Positions 49,201-61,747 are shown, numbered from the stretch's first letter. The stretch: DNA of 64,000 nucleotides from Cunninghamia lanceolata (GCA_027924645.1 BSBN01000829.1:4836001-4900000), one strand, 5' to 3'. The notes: generated by a model from the sequence alone, not told the origin. Translations and numbers: made by a program.

Positions 49201-50443
49201 ATGGACGTACTATCCAAGTCAACAAAATTTTGAAGAACATTCTAGAATGACAGTTGTACTCCACTAGATGGTTGTCAGCTAGTAACTTATGCCACATAAA
49301 TTTGTCCATTGACCGAGTCAATGCAATATAAACTATTCATTATCATGTGTATCCTGATCATAGGATCTTTTGTAACCGCATCCCCTCCTTATTCTATAAA
49401 AGGAGATGGATTGCTCCTTGTATGATTATTAAGAGCTTAATTGAGACAGGACTGTTGAATGTCATGGTACTGTCTCAAGACCAATTGTAAATATGTTCAC
49501 ATTTGAATACTGAATGCAATAGAGATACATATTATAGCTACATTGTAAATCCTGAGTAATCTTTTGGATGTCATCTTGACTTGTTACTGTGATGTGCTAC
49601 ATCCTTTGGAGTGCATATTGACTAGTTCTTGTTGTTGATTTCCTATTCCTTTGAAGATTATCACTGATTGTGTGAAATTGTGGAATGTCCTGGCATAGCA
49701 TGGCTTGGTTTTCATGTCTATTGCATGAAGTATTGAATTGCACATATACAACAATGGTTGAAACTCATTCATTTCAGTAAATTTAGAAATCTTTAGTTCA
49801 AATTTCCTTAATTTCACTAAATCATCATCATAACAGCTAATACATTGATATATGGAAAGCAGAACATAAAATATGCAAATATCCATATACACATGAAGAT
49901 CTATTGCATATTTTGGACAAAGTGCACCTAAAATAGTAATTATCACATAGAGAAATAACTATTATTGGCAAAGACATAAATATCAGCTTAAAGGCACCAT
50001 GTGTATACAAATCTATAGTGCCTAAGCCAAATCATGAAAGATTAGTTCAATTTCATGCAAATTGAGATAGTTTCAGAAGAACTAATCAAAATTATCAAGT
50101 TCACCATAAATAACACTAAATCAGAAGAACTGATCAAACTTAAACACAAACATCTCCATAATTAGGTTAAATACGGTAGGATTTAACCTCATTTGCTAAG
50201 AATTCACAAAAAGTGGGAGAAAAAGAGCATATCTGGATGCAAATCACTTCAGATAGGTACGTAAGGTCCCTAATGGAAAAATAACAATTGGCATTAAACT
50301 AACTGAGAGATTATCAGAAGGTCAAGACCTTACTAATGGAGTCTTGGAGTTATCAATTCATCATGAATTGATCATAAATTTCAAGATGATAAAGGTTTAT
50401 TTTGTGAATTCTTTATCTATGTTATTATGACTAACATCATGAT
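43202..50443 (+). mobile_element. Right (3') long terminal repeat of element D, 7242 bp
   Basis: Same content and order as 19101-26300: leader with TGACGTCA-type words (GTGACGTCATTC at about 43803), decayed ORF from ATG 45056, TATA box near 49394, and 1 kb of R-U5-like sequence. It ends at CATGAT, followed by CAACA (50444-50448). Confidence 0.6.
45056..49233 (+). pseudogene. Unknown U3-encoded protein, right copy (broken)
   Basis: Homologue of 20916-25089. The start is clearer here: ATG 45056 after 'tcttcaatgcag', open to 45280 ('IQPGGSAFKYGQIEDTHPG', 'GSGMPLLINIYNS'). The Lys-rich middle is open at 46577-46993, then 'IVHVTSPTVIDLAYQGNDD' at 47401, and the coiled-coil-like tail at 48652-48927 ending near 'VLSKST' and TGA 49231. 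Several stops are shared with the left copy at the same codon: TAA in 'LEK.Y' (21316/45449), TAG in 'IE.EK' (24156/48330) and TAG in 'EGE.VI' (24366/48540). Others are private. The gene was therefore already damaged, or prone to the same C-to-T changes, when the copies arose. Confidence 0.6.
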
Positions 50444-50448
50444 CAACA

Positions 50449-52202
50449 ATCGTTAAATAAAATGTATACATGTGTTGCTTCTATAACAAAGTAGAATATA
50501 AGGATGGGGTTGAAATAATCTCCCCTTTTCAAATAGCTTAACACCAAAATAATAAATTGATATAATCATACTCCTATTGAAGTTTACTGAAAAAGAGGTA
50601 CTTTAACTACTAAAATAAACTATATTCATCTCATGTAGAGAAGATAACAACATTTGACCATATTTTGTCGATAGTCATTCTATCCAGACTTGGTTTTATG
50701 ACAAAGCCTACATTAAAATGGATGTTGACAATAATTGATGATTGTCGAGTCAAAACCCAACCTCTGACCAAATAGGTCAAACACAACTTACCACTTACAA
50801 CAAGGTTTACTAGACATTAAAAATAACAAGACTTAGATGGAAATAACCTTTTCCTTTCCTTATGTCTATTTGCTTCTCTCCAATGATGCTCTCACTCTTT
50901 TTCTCAAAGGGTGAAAATTTGTTTCATAGTTACAACTTACAATCACCAAACTTGGATTAGTGTATCATTAGTTAATCCATATACATTATGAATAAATAAT
51001 CATGATAACATATAATCACATGTCTGAATTCTATGCATATAACATAAACTCATGAAATCATTGATTTATCCTGACATTTCACTAAATGTCAAATCATTAA
51101 ACCATGGAAAATCATCTACTAATTGCTTACAAGTGAAAAGTAAAGCATAGTCAAATTTTTGGGTGTGACACAATGTAAACAAAGAGTTATAAGGAGTAAT
51201 ATCATAAACACATATCACTAAAGGGAGGGTCCATAGATGATTCCTCCCTTGCTCCATTATAACCACTATCATGGGTTCTCATGCATTATGATTATATAAT
51301 AAAAATGGATGGCCACCATGTCTACATTGATGTATCAAAAGTTTAGTATCATAATATAAATGATAAAGGTAAGAGTGCTTCTTTACATGTTATAGTGCAA
51401 TTCCATGTTATAGGTTGTATCATTAAAAAAATAATATTTAAGCTATATTTATAATTAAACTTATGCTCTAACCCACACAATATTAATATGACAAGCCCTT
51501 TAGATGATTGTTCCTTGAGGTGTCTAGTTTTAAAATAAATTCTCAAAGATTATGTTGATTGCTTTGATTTAAGATCAAATAATACAACCCTCTAGCATAG
51601 ACCATAATAAAGATCCTAGCTCAAGCCAACTAGACATGTTTCCCTTTGATTCTAAGATGAATTATATTCTAATATAATATTGCATTCTAAAACAATATAT
51701 GGATATGTTAGACAATTAATTGTATAGTCAAATCTGTGTTACCATAAATGAGAAACAAAAAACACAATGATAATGACAATGCATGATGAGAAACAAGATA
51801 TTTAGAGGTTACTTATAAGAAAAGGATTTTATACATATACAAAAGTTACATAATATGCCAGGAGAATATCTTTAAACTCAAATTGAAAAACATATAAATG
51901 TGATAAATTTATACATTAGATTAATTTATAGTAGTCTAAATTACTCTAGGGCCAATGAATCTAAACACTTTTTGTTTCATTACACTCTATCTGTCATAGA
52001 GTCTAAATGTATATGGGAGGATTAATCTAACTTCCACAAAAATTTTGACCATGGCCCTCCATTATAATATCATCAGCCCCTACAAACATTACACAATTTA
52101 GTTATAAAATAATTTATGTAATCTTAAAATGTCATTACAAAGCTATAAATTGTATGCAAAAGAGTAACTTAATGATACAAATTTAGTTTGTAATTTATTT
52201 AC
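50449..52202. other. AT-rich anonymous sequence
   Basis: Flank of element D. No coding, RNA or transposon terminus recognised on either strand; the short minus frames at 51066-51546 carry no known motif. Confidence 0.4.
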
Positions 52203-53106
52203 CATCCACACTTTGCATTCCATCCATTGTTGTTATTGTTTGATTAAGATAAATACAAAGGGGTAGCCTATGTTGTTGAGTGTTTTGTTGTTCACCCAAA
52301 CCTGCATTGACATGTACATTTAACACTAGATAAGGTGTTCAAGCATAATATTACAATATGTAGTTAAGTTAATAAAATATTAACATTCTTAATTACTTGA
52401 AATGGTTTGTTGAAATGTTTGAGTTGGGATAACATCGAGAATTGATTTTTTGACTTCCACAAATTGCATCCACTGTTTGTTTCATTAGGTACAAAAAAGT
52501 GATTAGAACTAAGAATATCTAAAAAATACATGATTTAATTATAAGATACAATTTATGAAATCTTAACATGTCATTTCAAAGCTATAAATCATATGAAAAG
52601 GAATAACTTAATGATAGAATTTTATTTATAATTCATTTACCATCCATATTTGCATAGCATATATTGTTGTTGTTGTTGTTTGGTTAAGATCAATACAAAG
52701 GGGTATGCTATGTTGTTGAGTGTTATGTTGATCATCTAAACCTGCAATGACATGTGCATTTAAAACATCAACTTAGATAAAGTATTTAAGCATAAGATTA
52801 GAATTTGTAGTTAAGTTAATAAAATATCAACATTCTTAATTACTTGAAATAGTTTTTTGAAACATCTAAGTGGGGCTAACATTTAGCATCGATGGTTGAG
52901 TTCCACAAATTTCATCCACTATTTATTTGATTAGGTACCAAAAAATGATTAGAAATAAGAATATTTAGTAATTTTTATTATATGAGTGAACACATTAAAA
53001 AGATAAAAATTACCATCTATAATTTGCATTGCCTTTGTTTTTGTTTGGTTTAGATCAATAGACAAGGGAAGATGACATCATTTAGTATTTTCTTGATCAT
53101 CCAAAG
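52203..53106 (-). pseudogene. Three tandem copies of a small exon, 3' end of SWIM-type gene
   Basis: Three homologous exon-like blocks on the minus strand, 52203-52301, 52641-52741 and 53014-53106. Each has an acceptor (TGCAG, TGCAG, TGTAG) and a GT donor (GTAAAT, GTAAAT, GTAATT). Their peptides are clearly related: 'LGEQQNTQQHRLPLCIYLNQ', 'LDDQHNTQQHSIPLCIDLNQ', 'LDDQENTK' (then a TGA) and 'LPLSIDLNQ'. Surrounding intron sequence is repeated too, with periods of about 440 and 370 bp. Product unknown; the position downstream of the SWIM exon suggests the C-terminus of that gene. Confidence 0.55.
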
Positions 53107-53191
53107 CTACAATGTCATATGCTTACATATAAAATTAGAGTAACAATTAAATATGTGTAAACAAAATACTTTTGAATATTTATGTACTCAC

Positions 53192-53385
53192 TTTGTTGTC
53201 GTGCAATAATAATCCTCTCTTCTTGTGTTGCTATGCCTGAACAATTAAAGACCTTTTTTTCTTTTTCTTTCTACAACCTATAGAGGGCAATTGAAATTGT
53301 TCATACTCAACTTTTTCATTCAATTCTTGATAAATGGCATTTGCCTCTTGGATGGTTAGAATGACATTTGCACATTTTGTTAGGA
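53192..53385 (-). pseudogene. Exon of SWIM-type gene with Lys-rich stretch
   Basis: Minus-strand block from acceptor 'ggtttag' to a consensus donor GTGAGT. It reads 'ANVILTIQEANAIYQELNEK', then a Lys run; after a one-base shift it reads 'ATQEERIIIARQQ'. The shift lies in a homopolymer A tract and may be a decay event. Confidence 0.45.
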
Positions 53386-53584
53386 CTAAACCATGGTGAT
53401 ATTCATGTCATAGGTATGTCCTCTGTGCTAGGGATTGATGTGAATTTGAAAGAGGAAGTAAAAGACTCACGGATATCTTTTCTAAATATTTCAACATACT
53501 CATTAAAAATAAGTATTTGATCTTCTATTGTTGGTAAATTTTAGAGTAGTGAATTCAAAAAATTAGTAGAACTTTTTAGGTTAC

Positions 53585-53910
53585 CAATGCAAGTGTCAAA
53601 TAATTTTATGCCATCTATAATTCAAATAAGAATAATTTAGTCATAAAAAATATAAACAAACCATTTTGAAATGGTGATATCAATACTTACCAATAGTTTG
53701 GTCTTTGGGAGTGACAAACCCAACTACATCTTGAGCTTCCAATGGAATAGAGCCATTTATAATCAGACTAAGAATTATAGAATTTTATTAAAAGTCATAA
53801 AAATCAATCAAATTTTTATTACAAAAGTAACATATCAACATTACCTATAGTATCGTTCTCATGACCAAAACTCCCTTCTACTTCATCATCAACCAATGGA
53901 GTAACACCAT
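53585..53910 (-). pseudogene. Three tandem copies of a second mini-exon
   Basis: Blocks 53845-53910 and 53691-53756 (66 bp each), and a shorter 53585-53614, each start after 'ttata(a/g)' with ATGG and end in a GT donor (GTAATG, GTAAGT, GTAACC). Peptides are 'NGVTPLVDDEVEGSFGHEND', 'NGSIPLEAQDVVGFVTPKDQ' and 'DGIKLFDTCIG'. Two of the three have lost the acceptor AG. This is a second series of exon duplication in the same gene. Confidence 0.45.
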
Positions 53911-53981
53911 TTATAATTCAATAAGAGTAGTTTAATTAGTTTTGAGAAAAATCAATGTAATACTTAAATACTAGGTGATAC

Positions 53982-54742
53982 TAACAGCTAGATCTTGCTC
54001 ATTTGTTTTGTTTCTCTTCATGATATCTAAAATCTTCAACACATGCTTGCATGTGTTCCCCCTCTTTGCCCATTGACAATCACATACATGGAAGTTGGGT
54101 CCAAACATTCTAACGGGATACCATTTTATTGCATTAGTTTGGCTTCTTATCTTATATGTGTTAGGGAAGAGAGCATATGGATAACAATCTACATCTGATA
54201 TTCTTTTTAGCTCTCTAATGCAGTAATATAATATCCTTCCTTTTTGAAGTTAGTTAGAAATCCAAATAACTGCAAATGTCTTTTATTTTTGTAGAATGGA
54301 TCTACCCTATGAAGAAGTGTATGGATAAGCCAATCCATTCTCATTGTGCATTTCTTAGCATGGTCACTTAAATAATGACTCTTAATGTGAAAATGATATG
54401 ACTCTATGGAAGCATTAGTTACTTGATTTTCTTGAGAGAAGTTTCAAAAAAATTGCCCACATCGTTTTACAAAAAACATGATGTCTTAGCATACACAAAA
54501 ATCAACCTAAATGATGTAAATGCATAGAACCCATAACAAATAATTTAACAGTCTTGCCAATATGACTCTCATCATGACACCAAGTTGTTTTAAAGTAATT
54601 AATGAAGTTCTTCTCCTATTTGAATTTCTCTATGAATTTGTTGATTAGGTGAGTAGTGATGTCTTCATTATAACTCACTGCATACATAATCTCACCCAGT
54701 TTATCAAACATATTTGTTCCAACATCCTTATTACTAGCATAC
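53982..54742 (-). pseudogene. SWIM zinc-finger / MULE transposase-like exon
   Basis: Minus-strand exon between a good acceptor ('tatatttcag', 54743) and donor (GTATCA, 53981). The part from about 54440 to 53983 is open without a start codon and reads 'QVTNASIESYHFHIKSHYLS', 'MRMDWLIHTLLHRVDPFYKN', 'GRILYYCIRELKRISDVD' and then the SWIM zinc finger C-x-C-x8-C-x-H 'CDCQWAKRGNTCKH' (54042-54084). This pattern (N..IE.YH..IK, then SWIM) is that of plant MULE/FAR1-type transposase proteins, which bind DNA and cut or, when domesticated, regulate genes. The upstream half (54450-54742, 'DKLGEIMYAVSYNED', 'KNFINYFKTTW') has two stops and a frameshift, so the gene is dead. Confidence 0.65.
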
Positions 54743-55113
54743 CTGAAATATAAAACATAATATCAAGATATGGGGTCGAAACATGTAATGTTCTAGATAT
54801 TTTAATTATCAACCCACTTAGCTATACACATTTTTTAGCAATGCCCTACATACATGCCATAGACATAAAAATACCTAACAATTAAAGGAAATCTACAAGT
54901 TACATTGTAAAAGTTGATTAGTAACATTCCAACAAAATGCATTTCTAAAGTGAAAAATATGTTCTTATAAACTAAATATTAGGCAATTATAATGAGTTCA
55001 CTTTAGTTTAAATAAAAAAACTAAGGCTAATAAAAATTTGATGGTTTCAATCTCTACACTAGCATTATCTGTCATGAATGCATTGACATGCCAATCATAT
55101 TTACACTACTTAC

Positions 55114-55212
55114 CTTGTGTATAAAATTATATGTGAGCCATTCATTTATATCCTCGACTTTATATCCTAAGGTTATGGCCCATGCAACAGCTACACAAGC
55201 CTCTTTCTCATA
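55114..55212 (-). pseudogene. Upstream exon of SWIM-type gene
   Basis: Minus-strand reading 'EKEACVAVAWAITLGYKVED' and 'NEWLTYNFIHK', ending exactly at a consensus donor GTAAGT (GT at 55112-55113). The upstream edge is uncertain; an AG lies at about 55213. It belongs with the exon at 53982-54742 by strand and spacing. Further 5' exons were not found. Confidence 0.45.
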
Positions 55213-55739
55213 AAAAATAAGAAATGTATACAATTGGTATTGTACATAGATAAAACATTAAGACTTTAATCATAAACCTTTCTAGAAAATCCATTCTTGT
55301 AAATGGTTCTCGCTTGAATTATTTATCTCTAGAAATTGTGTTTTGTATAGTAGTTCATCTCAAGGTTTCTAAAAAATTTACAAAAATCTAGTAAAAATAG
55401 TCATACATTTAAGCAGTGAAAAGCATCCATTTGGTCTTGAGATAGATAGGTAGTTAATGAATTGTGAACTAATGGTTATGGATAGTTAATGGATTGAGAA
55501 CTAATAGTTATACCTGTATGACAACATCTATGGGCATGGTGCATCCTAAATCCTAGATAGACGTTGTCATCTTTTAAAAGATAAAAGACATGTATTTTAA
55601 AAAATAAATATCTTTCATATAAATCTCTTGGGCCCACCTTATCTCACACCTAATTTATTTTTTAATGTTTAAATGCAAACATTTTAAAAGACACTTGAGT
55701 TAGAAAGGTCTATAAGATAAAATCATTTCATGGAACCCA

Positions 55740-56231
55740 CTATGCCAACTCATTTATAATTAACCAATGGCACATCCTTTCATGCCAAGTACTTTGACAA
55801 TTTCAAAATAGTGCACCCATTGTTTGATGGTGAAGAAGATCCTATGATTCAAGAAGCTTCTCATACTTTCCAACATAGACCAAATGGAACCAATGGCACA
55901 CTTGGAGATTGAGGGTACTTTTGCAATTTTAAAATGGTGTGCCATATGTTGTTTAATGTTGAGCTATAAAGCACAACCAATGGCACTCTAGCATCTCTGA
56001 CTATTAAGAAATAAGACAAATAAAGAACACATAAAGTAGCACATATAGACAAGAATTTAACCTGGTTCACCAATGTGGCTATGTCCATGGGAAACCACGA
56101 CATTAACCTTTTTAGCATACATGTAAAGTTTTTCCCCCAAATATATACAATAATATTCAAGGAAGATGAAGAGACAAAGCAGGGGAGATGAAATGAATAC
56201 TTCGACTTCACATCCAAACAATCTCCCACTT
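55740..56231 (-). mobile_element. Possible Copia LTR remnant (element H)
   Basis: 'ACCTGGTTCACCAATGTGGC' and 'catgggaaaccac' near 56058-56100 resemble the LTR block of minus-strand Copia elements, and 'catccaaaca|atctcccactt' at 56211-56231 looks like an LTR end followed by a complementary polypurine tract. The outer LTR edge was not found. Upstream, 55766-55960 contains a diverged direct repeat beginning 'accaatggcaca'. Weak call. Confidence 0.3.
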
Positions 56232-59200
56232 AATGGAGAAATTTTTTTATGTCAGTCATAGAGTATGAAGGCCGTGATTATGGACTCTTTCAATGGATTC
56301 TTCTAGCTGAAAATTAAATGCAATTGGCCAAGCTGGGAGACAAACTCTATTTAATCGGCATGGGTAGGCATGTGTAGAAAAAAATAACCATTTGTGCCTA
56401 TCCACATAGGCATAACAGCATTCAAAAGTGATGGGATGCATTTAAAATAGAAAATTTCTATTATGAGGAAAGACAGAGGTCTATGGATATGGAGGAAGCC
56501 ACTTCTAGGAAGAAGCAAAAACAAGCCACTATGTTCAATGAATTGGAATGACATTTAAAAGGCTGAGTAGTGGTGTGGAGAAGAAGAAATAGGAGGCACC
56601 TGCATTCTAAGAGGTTTCCTATCAACACCTTAGGAGTCACCTATGTATAAGGAAGGCGTACCATAGGTTAGAAAAGATACCATTAAAAAAATAAAAAATT
56701 AGGTGTAGAGAGGGGGAAGAGTTCTATTTTAAAAGGATTCAATTTTTGGGACTCTTTATCTATCTTGTTGCTCACTACAACACAGCAGACAAAGCCTTTT
56801 TTATTGTGTTTGTTTAATGAAGTTGAAAAGTGTGAAAGAGGAGTGGAGTTGTAAAGAGCTTAAGTCCTTCCTTTTGCACATGTGACATGGTGAAAGAAGT
56901 CTCTTTGTTTGTAAACTAAGTATGTTAATTTGCATTTGGAGCTATTGTATTTGGCATATTTCTTTCTGTAAACATATTGATTTGAATTTAATAGATGTTT
57001 GATAAGGGTTCATAGGTAATGGCCTACTATCTTTTCATGGTGGTTGTTATGTTTCATTTGATTTCTCATTTCAAACACATTTTATATCAATTCCCCTTAG
57101 ATGCTTGCACAATTTAAAGTTCATGATGAGTTAAAACTGACATAGATTTGGATTGTTAAACATGTGTTTGAGAAAATATGTTCAAGCTAATGGCTAATTT
57201 TGTAAATAACAACCCACTTCCTCTCCTTTCTCCTTTTCTAGTTTCTTTTCTTATTTCTCCTCTTTACCTCTGTCATCTTTTGCATTTTTTCAAATGGCTA
57301 GAATATATTTTAGACTAGGTAGTCTAGTTGTTTTTATTTCATGATGAAATGTGGAACATGTTTGTAAATTCAATGAAAACGTGTTAGGTGGCATGTTCCT
57401 CTTTATGATTGTCTTCATAAAATAGAGGAATGAAGTTTAATTTGTTAAACATAAAACCTCTTTTGTTTCCATCAAGACGATTACAAATGCAACATACTAA
57501 GCTTGACCACACAAAAACTATTTCTTCGGGCCATTACACCAAGCCCCTTGTCAAAGAGCATACATTCCACAACTAAGCCATCCCATTTTACCGAGACCTA
57601 GTATCCTCTAAGACCTTGGGGAGATCACTCGATCTCCTTTCAAGAGAGGAGTCAGCTTTTGACTCCTAAGGTTTTGACTCTATGCACTTATGTGGGTCAA
57701 CACAAACCATGTAATACCAAGAACAATCACAATTATCTACAAACTACAACCAACCGGATGCAAAATAGAGCATACTTCCACAAATAGTTTTCTGCTCAAC
57801 TCTCTTACCTTTGATAATTTTACTTCTCCCAAGTCCTCCACATCTCCAATGATACACATTAAAAGACCACATACTATTCTTAAAAACAATAATGTACAAC
57901 AACAGTAGATGACCACAAACTAGTGATCATACTAGATGAATAAGAAACTCTAGGAAGAAACATAATACCATAAAGAGAAGTTGTAAAACATATCACATCC
58001 TTTTACCAACACCACCAAGTGCTAACTTGTGCCAAGTATGATCTCCTTTACCTCTCGAAAATGAAAAACATTAACAACACCCAACTATTCACTCTCAAAG
58101 ATTAAACCAACATGGATGTAAGCTTCTTCAACCAAGGAAGATCAAACTCAAATATAGATTCCAAAACTAGGTATATGCCCAATTTCATCTCCTAAACTCC
58201 AAACTCATATGCACATGGAGATACCCATGCCAATGCCCCTCAAATGAACCCTTTAGAACTAATAACCATAGCTCAAGGTCCCTAACCATAAGAAGATAAG
58301 GCATAAAGAGAAATGCATCTAAAATTAGGATGGGAAATACCTATTTCAAGATAACCCACTGAGTAAACCAAGAGTGGGGAATGATAATGCTCCTTCAAGA
58401 TACACCAAGTCACAACAATTCTCTCCAAGAACAATCTCCTCTAGGTCTATAATGAACTCATGTCCATAACCAAGTGTAGGCTTCTCAATCTTCTTGCTAA
58501 AACCTACAAAGATTAACTATCTCAACAAATGTTCTCTAATCCCAAGAGAACTCCAGCCTCACCCAAGTCTCCAAGTATCCAAGAGCACCTCCATGATCAA
58601 TCCAAGCTAAGCTCCAAAAAACAACACTACACCAACATGAAGCTCTCTAAGCAAATGACCAATGTACTCAATACCAAGAGCACCAACAAGACCACTGTCA
58701 AAGCTCCCACTACATGTCTACATAACCTAGGAATACATCATGACATCATGATCTAACATCTCCACAAAGGAAGACCACATGCTCTAAAGAACAAATTTTG
58801 TATCAAGAGAACCTATATCATGTCAACACTCTAATCTAGACTCTATAGTCCACCAATGGTGCTCTAGCATCTATGACACCTCTTCTACCATATTAAAAGA
58901 TGTGCTACCTATTGGATGATTTATTAATCTAATAGTGGTTGTTTGCAGATGATGGGCATTGAAATTTTATGGCTTATTTGTCTCATATATTGCTATGCTT
59001 CAATTCACTTTTAGAGCTGCATTAATTCTTGAGTTGTTCTGAGATTTAGAATCATTTTGCTGAGTTGGAGAATGGCATTGGTCCTTGAATGTCCTGCACA
59101 GTGTTTGGATATTAGTCATGCCCTTGTATTCTAATTGAGCACTATTCTATGGCTACAACATGATATATAAGGAGGACTTGCGCCTAGTTTGTGGGCTGCC

Positions 59201-60046
59201 TTCCTTTGTGATCTTTCTTTAGTGCTTGCACTAAATGTTTTTTAGACCGCCACTATCTAATTGTGCAATGGTTCTTGTTATTTCTTTGGTGTCTGTGCCT
59301 GAAGATTTCATGCCATTCTTGGCTCTTTGTGGAGATCCTCTTGATCAATTTGAAAATAATACATGGCCACTTAATGATCTTTGGCTGCAGTCACCCTCCT
59401 TATGCTTGGGCAGAGGTTTTTTAATGGCTATGTAGGAATTTGGCTACTTGCATTGGTGTTTGAAGCTTGTGCGGCATGATTTGGATTCTTTGTATGTTGG
59501 ATTGTACTAGTGTTTTGAATTGACATCTCATTCTCCTTTGTATTTGCAGAGTTGTACTTCCTTTAGATGCATGTGCACCTTTCTACTTCATGGCACATCT
59601 TTTTTTCTTTTTTTAATAAACCTTACACTCCAGTTTAGAATGCCACGCAACTATTTTGGGAGCTTAATTCTAATGTAGTGCTCTATTTTGAATAATTGTG
59701 CAAAGTTTGGGAGGATGTGCTCATAGCAAAACATCATTATAATTTTCCATAAGATTTCTAGCCAAACTCTCTGACTTGCTGAAAATCTTTGAGCTGTTTA
59801 ATTGGTGGTAAATTGCAATATTCTCTCATATTACATGATGAATTAAACTGCTCCTTGTTATCATTTAAGGCTTTAAGGAAACAACTCATAAACTCATCTT
59901 TGAAAGGTACATGATTAGAGCTCATAAAATCCATGATTCAACCACTAAAAAGTATTATCTTAATTCATTTCCTTGTGGATTAGGAGAATGGGTAGAGGAT
60001 TATGTTGGATTTTTTTATCCGAATCAACAATGGGTTTGCCAGATCC
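56232..60046. other. Anonymous region between H and G
   Basis: No recognisable gene. 57480-58870 is A- and C-rich and G-poor on the plus strand, like 1-1400, but I could not confirm homology between them. 58900-60046 has an opposite, T-rich skew. The open frames at 57690-57908, 58529-58756 and 59235-59435 show no known motif and are probably chance. Confidence 0.4.
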
Positions 60047-60645
60047 TGTAATGTCCCCTTCTAGTGAGTCCAAATTTTTCCTTTGACCTTGCACAATTCA
60101 ACTCACGAAAGAGAACATTAGAGTTCCATTTTCTTTTCATTTCATCATATTAACAATATAATCATTATTCATTCATATTCAAGTTGTATATTCATGTCCT
60201 TACATAATGTTTCCAACTTATCATTTGTTCATACACTTAATTGTCTAGGGATTTTAGCTATCAATTACAACATTCATTTCATTGTATTCAATTTAAGAAT
60301 GTTCACATTATATCCAGATTATATTCATATATGTATGGAGATTTACCTTATTTCTACACTCCTATTTATTCTCATATTATTATACCCATTCTATATGCAG
60401 ACTTATATAGAGAATGTATATACATCATTGATGGTAATATATTCTAATTATTACCCTAATATAAGCAGTATTCATTTATTTATATTCATATTATTCTTCT
60501 ACAACATTTATATCGCCTAACCTATTAATAAGGAAAGTGCACGTACCTCTTTATGCTGCTTGTCTTGTTGAATTTGCTCACTGGATTCTATTCTCTTTCA
60601 CCTATTCTTTAATATTTATATATTATAGTATTTGTTATAATATTA

Positions 60646-60730
<85 letters not shown>

Positions 60731-61747
60731 GATATCTTTATGATTTAGAAATATATATAAATATAATACGGATCTATTTATATTTATTTATCAATATTCT
60801 TTTTTATTTATTTCCCATATCTTAGATTCACATCATTATCTTATAGTTTATATCATTCCTATTTACTTTCAAGCATGAGACAATTAACTAATACTTAATT
60901 TTACTTCTAACTAATACTTAATTTTACTTCTAATCATAATTCATTTACTTCTGTCATAATTATATTGTTCCATCATTACATTTCTTATTTATGACCATAA
61001 AATCAATTCATTCTATTGATATATCTTTATTTGTTTAACTTTATTCATTTCTGAATCCACTATTTATTTATTTATTTTACACGGTCTATACTAGAATATT
61101 ACTAACATATATTATATTCTATATTTAAATACTTAATGAAAAACATACCTGATATAATTGCAGACTTACCTTGTCTATCCCATATCTTCCTTGTAATTTC
61201 TCCTTCTTGTGTCTTTGATAACTCTCAATGCTGTTATTCTTTATTATTTATTGATCTGTTGTTTTTCTTTTTCTTAGATTCCCTTTTTTTTCTCCTTCGC
61301 TCATGATCATATATATCTGATTATGATTCCCTATTTAAGTGTTTGATGGGCTTCATACGCAACCATCACCACTATTGGTGATAATAATTACCATTAATAT
61401 ATTTGCTCACTTATTTTGTTAAACACCATTTACTAAGGAATCAATGTCTCTTTTAAGAGGCCCAATCCTCACATATATATAAAGTGCCTTTTATAATATG
61501 CAATGAAAATATATATTTATTATTTATATTTATATTTGATAATTATAATCATAATATTATCTTATGATAATTATGATTAAATTGCTATTATTTCTTTTTA
61601 TATTCTAAAATATTCATATAATAATAATTTTATTTTAATAATATATATTATTTCAAATTGATATTAACTAAGGCAATTTAGTTGTTTTTTTTTGTCGAGA
61701 TGTTTAAATCTTTAATTTAAACAATGCCTTAATATGGGGACATGACA
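60047..61747 (-). mobile_element. 3' LTR (left) of non-coding element G, 1701 bp
   Basis: Plus strand starts TGTAATGTCCCC and ends GGGGACATGACA, whose complement TGTCATGTCCCC matches the start, giving 12-bp inverted ends with one mismatch. The first 400 bp are repeated at 63586-64000. A complementary polypurine tract (GCCCTCCCCACT, 61748-61759) follows directly, placing the element on the minus strand. The long composite microsatellite (CT)n(AT)n at 60649-60726 lies inside. Confidence 0.85.
60649..60726. repeat. Composite microsatellite (CT)n(AT)n
   Basis: About 15 CT units run directly into about 22 AT units. It is a replication-slippage tract in the LTR of G. Confidence 0.9.

Larger units (their letters stand above)
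19101..50443 (+). mobile_element. Element D: giant Tat/Athila-like Gypsy element with 7.2-kb terminal repeats
   Basis: A complete set of Gypsy domains (gag, protease, extra domains, RT, RNase H, integrase; 26695-42309, plus strand) is flanked by two same-orientation copies of a 7.2-kb sequence, 19101-26300 and 43202-50443, about 90% identical in the part compared. CAACA precedes the left copy (19096-19100) and follows the right copy (50444-50448), fitting a 5-bp target duplication. A TATA box about 1 kb from the 3' end of each copy gives the U3-R-U5 order of an LTR. Against: I found no convincing primer-binding site or polypurine tract, the outer end reads CATGAT and not CA, and the 10 bp TTACACAACA precede both copies. 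With copia element E removed it is about 22.8 kb. Confidence 0.65.

Noticed and set aside
60194..60520. Open frame of 108 codons with a twin at 63733-63999
   Set aside because: Both lie at the same place in the two LTRs of element G, are AT-rich and hydrophobic by composition, and show no family motif.
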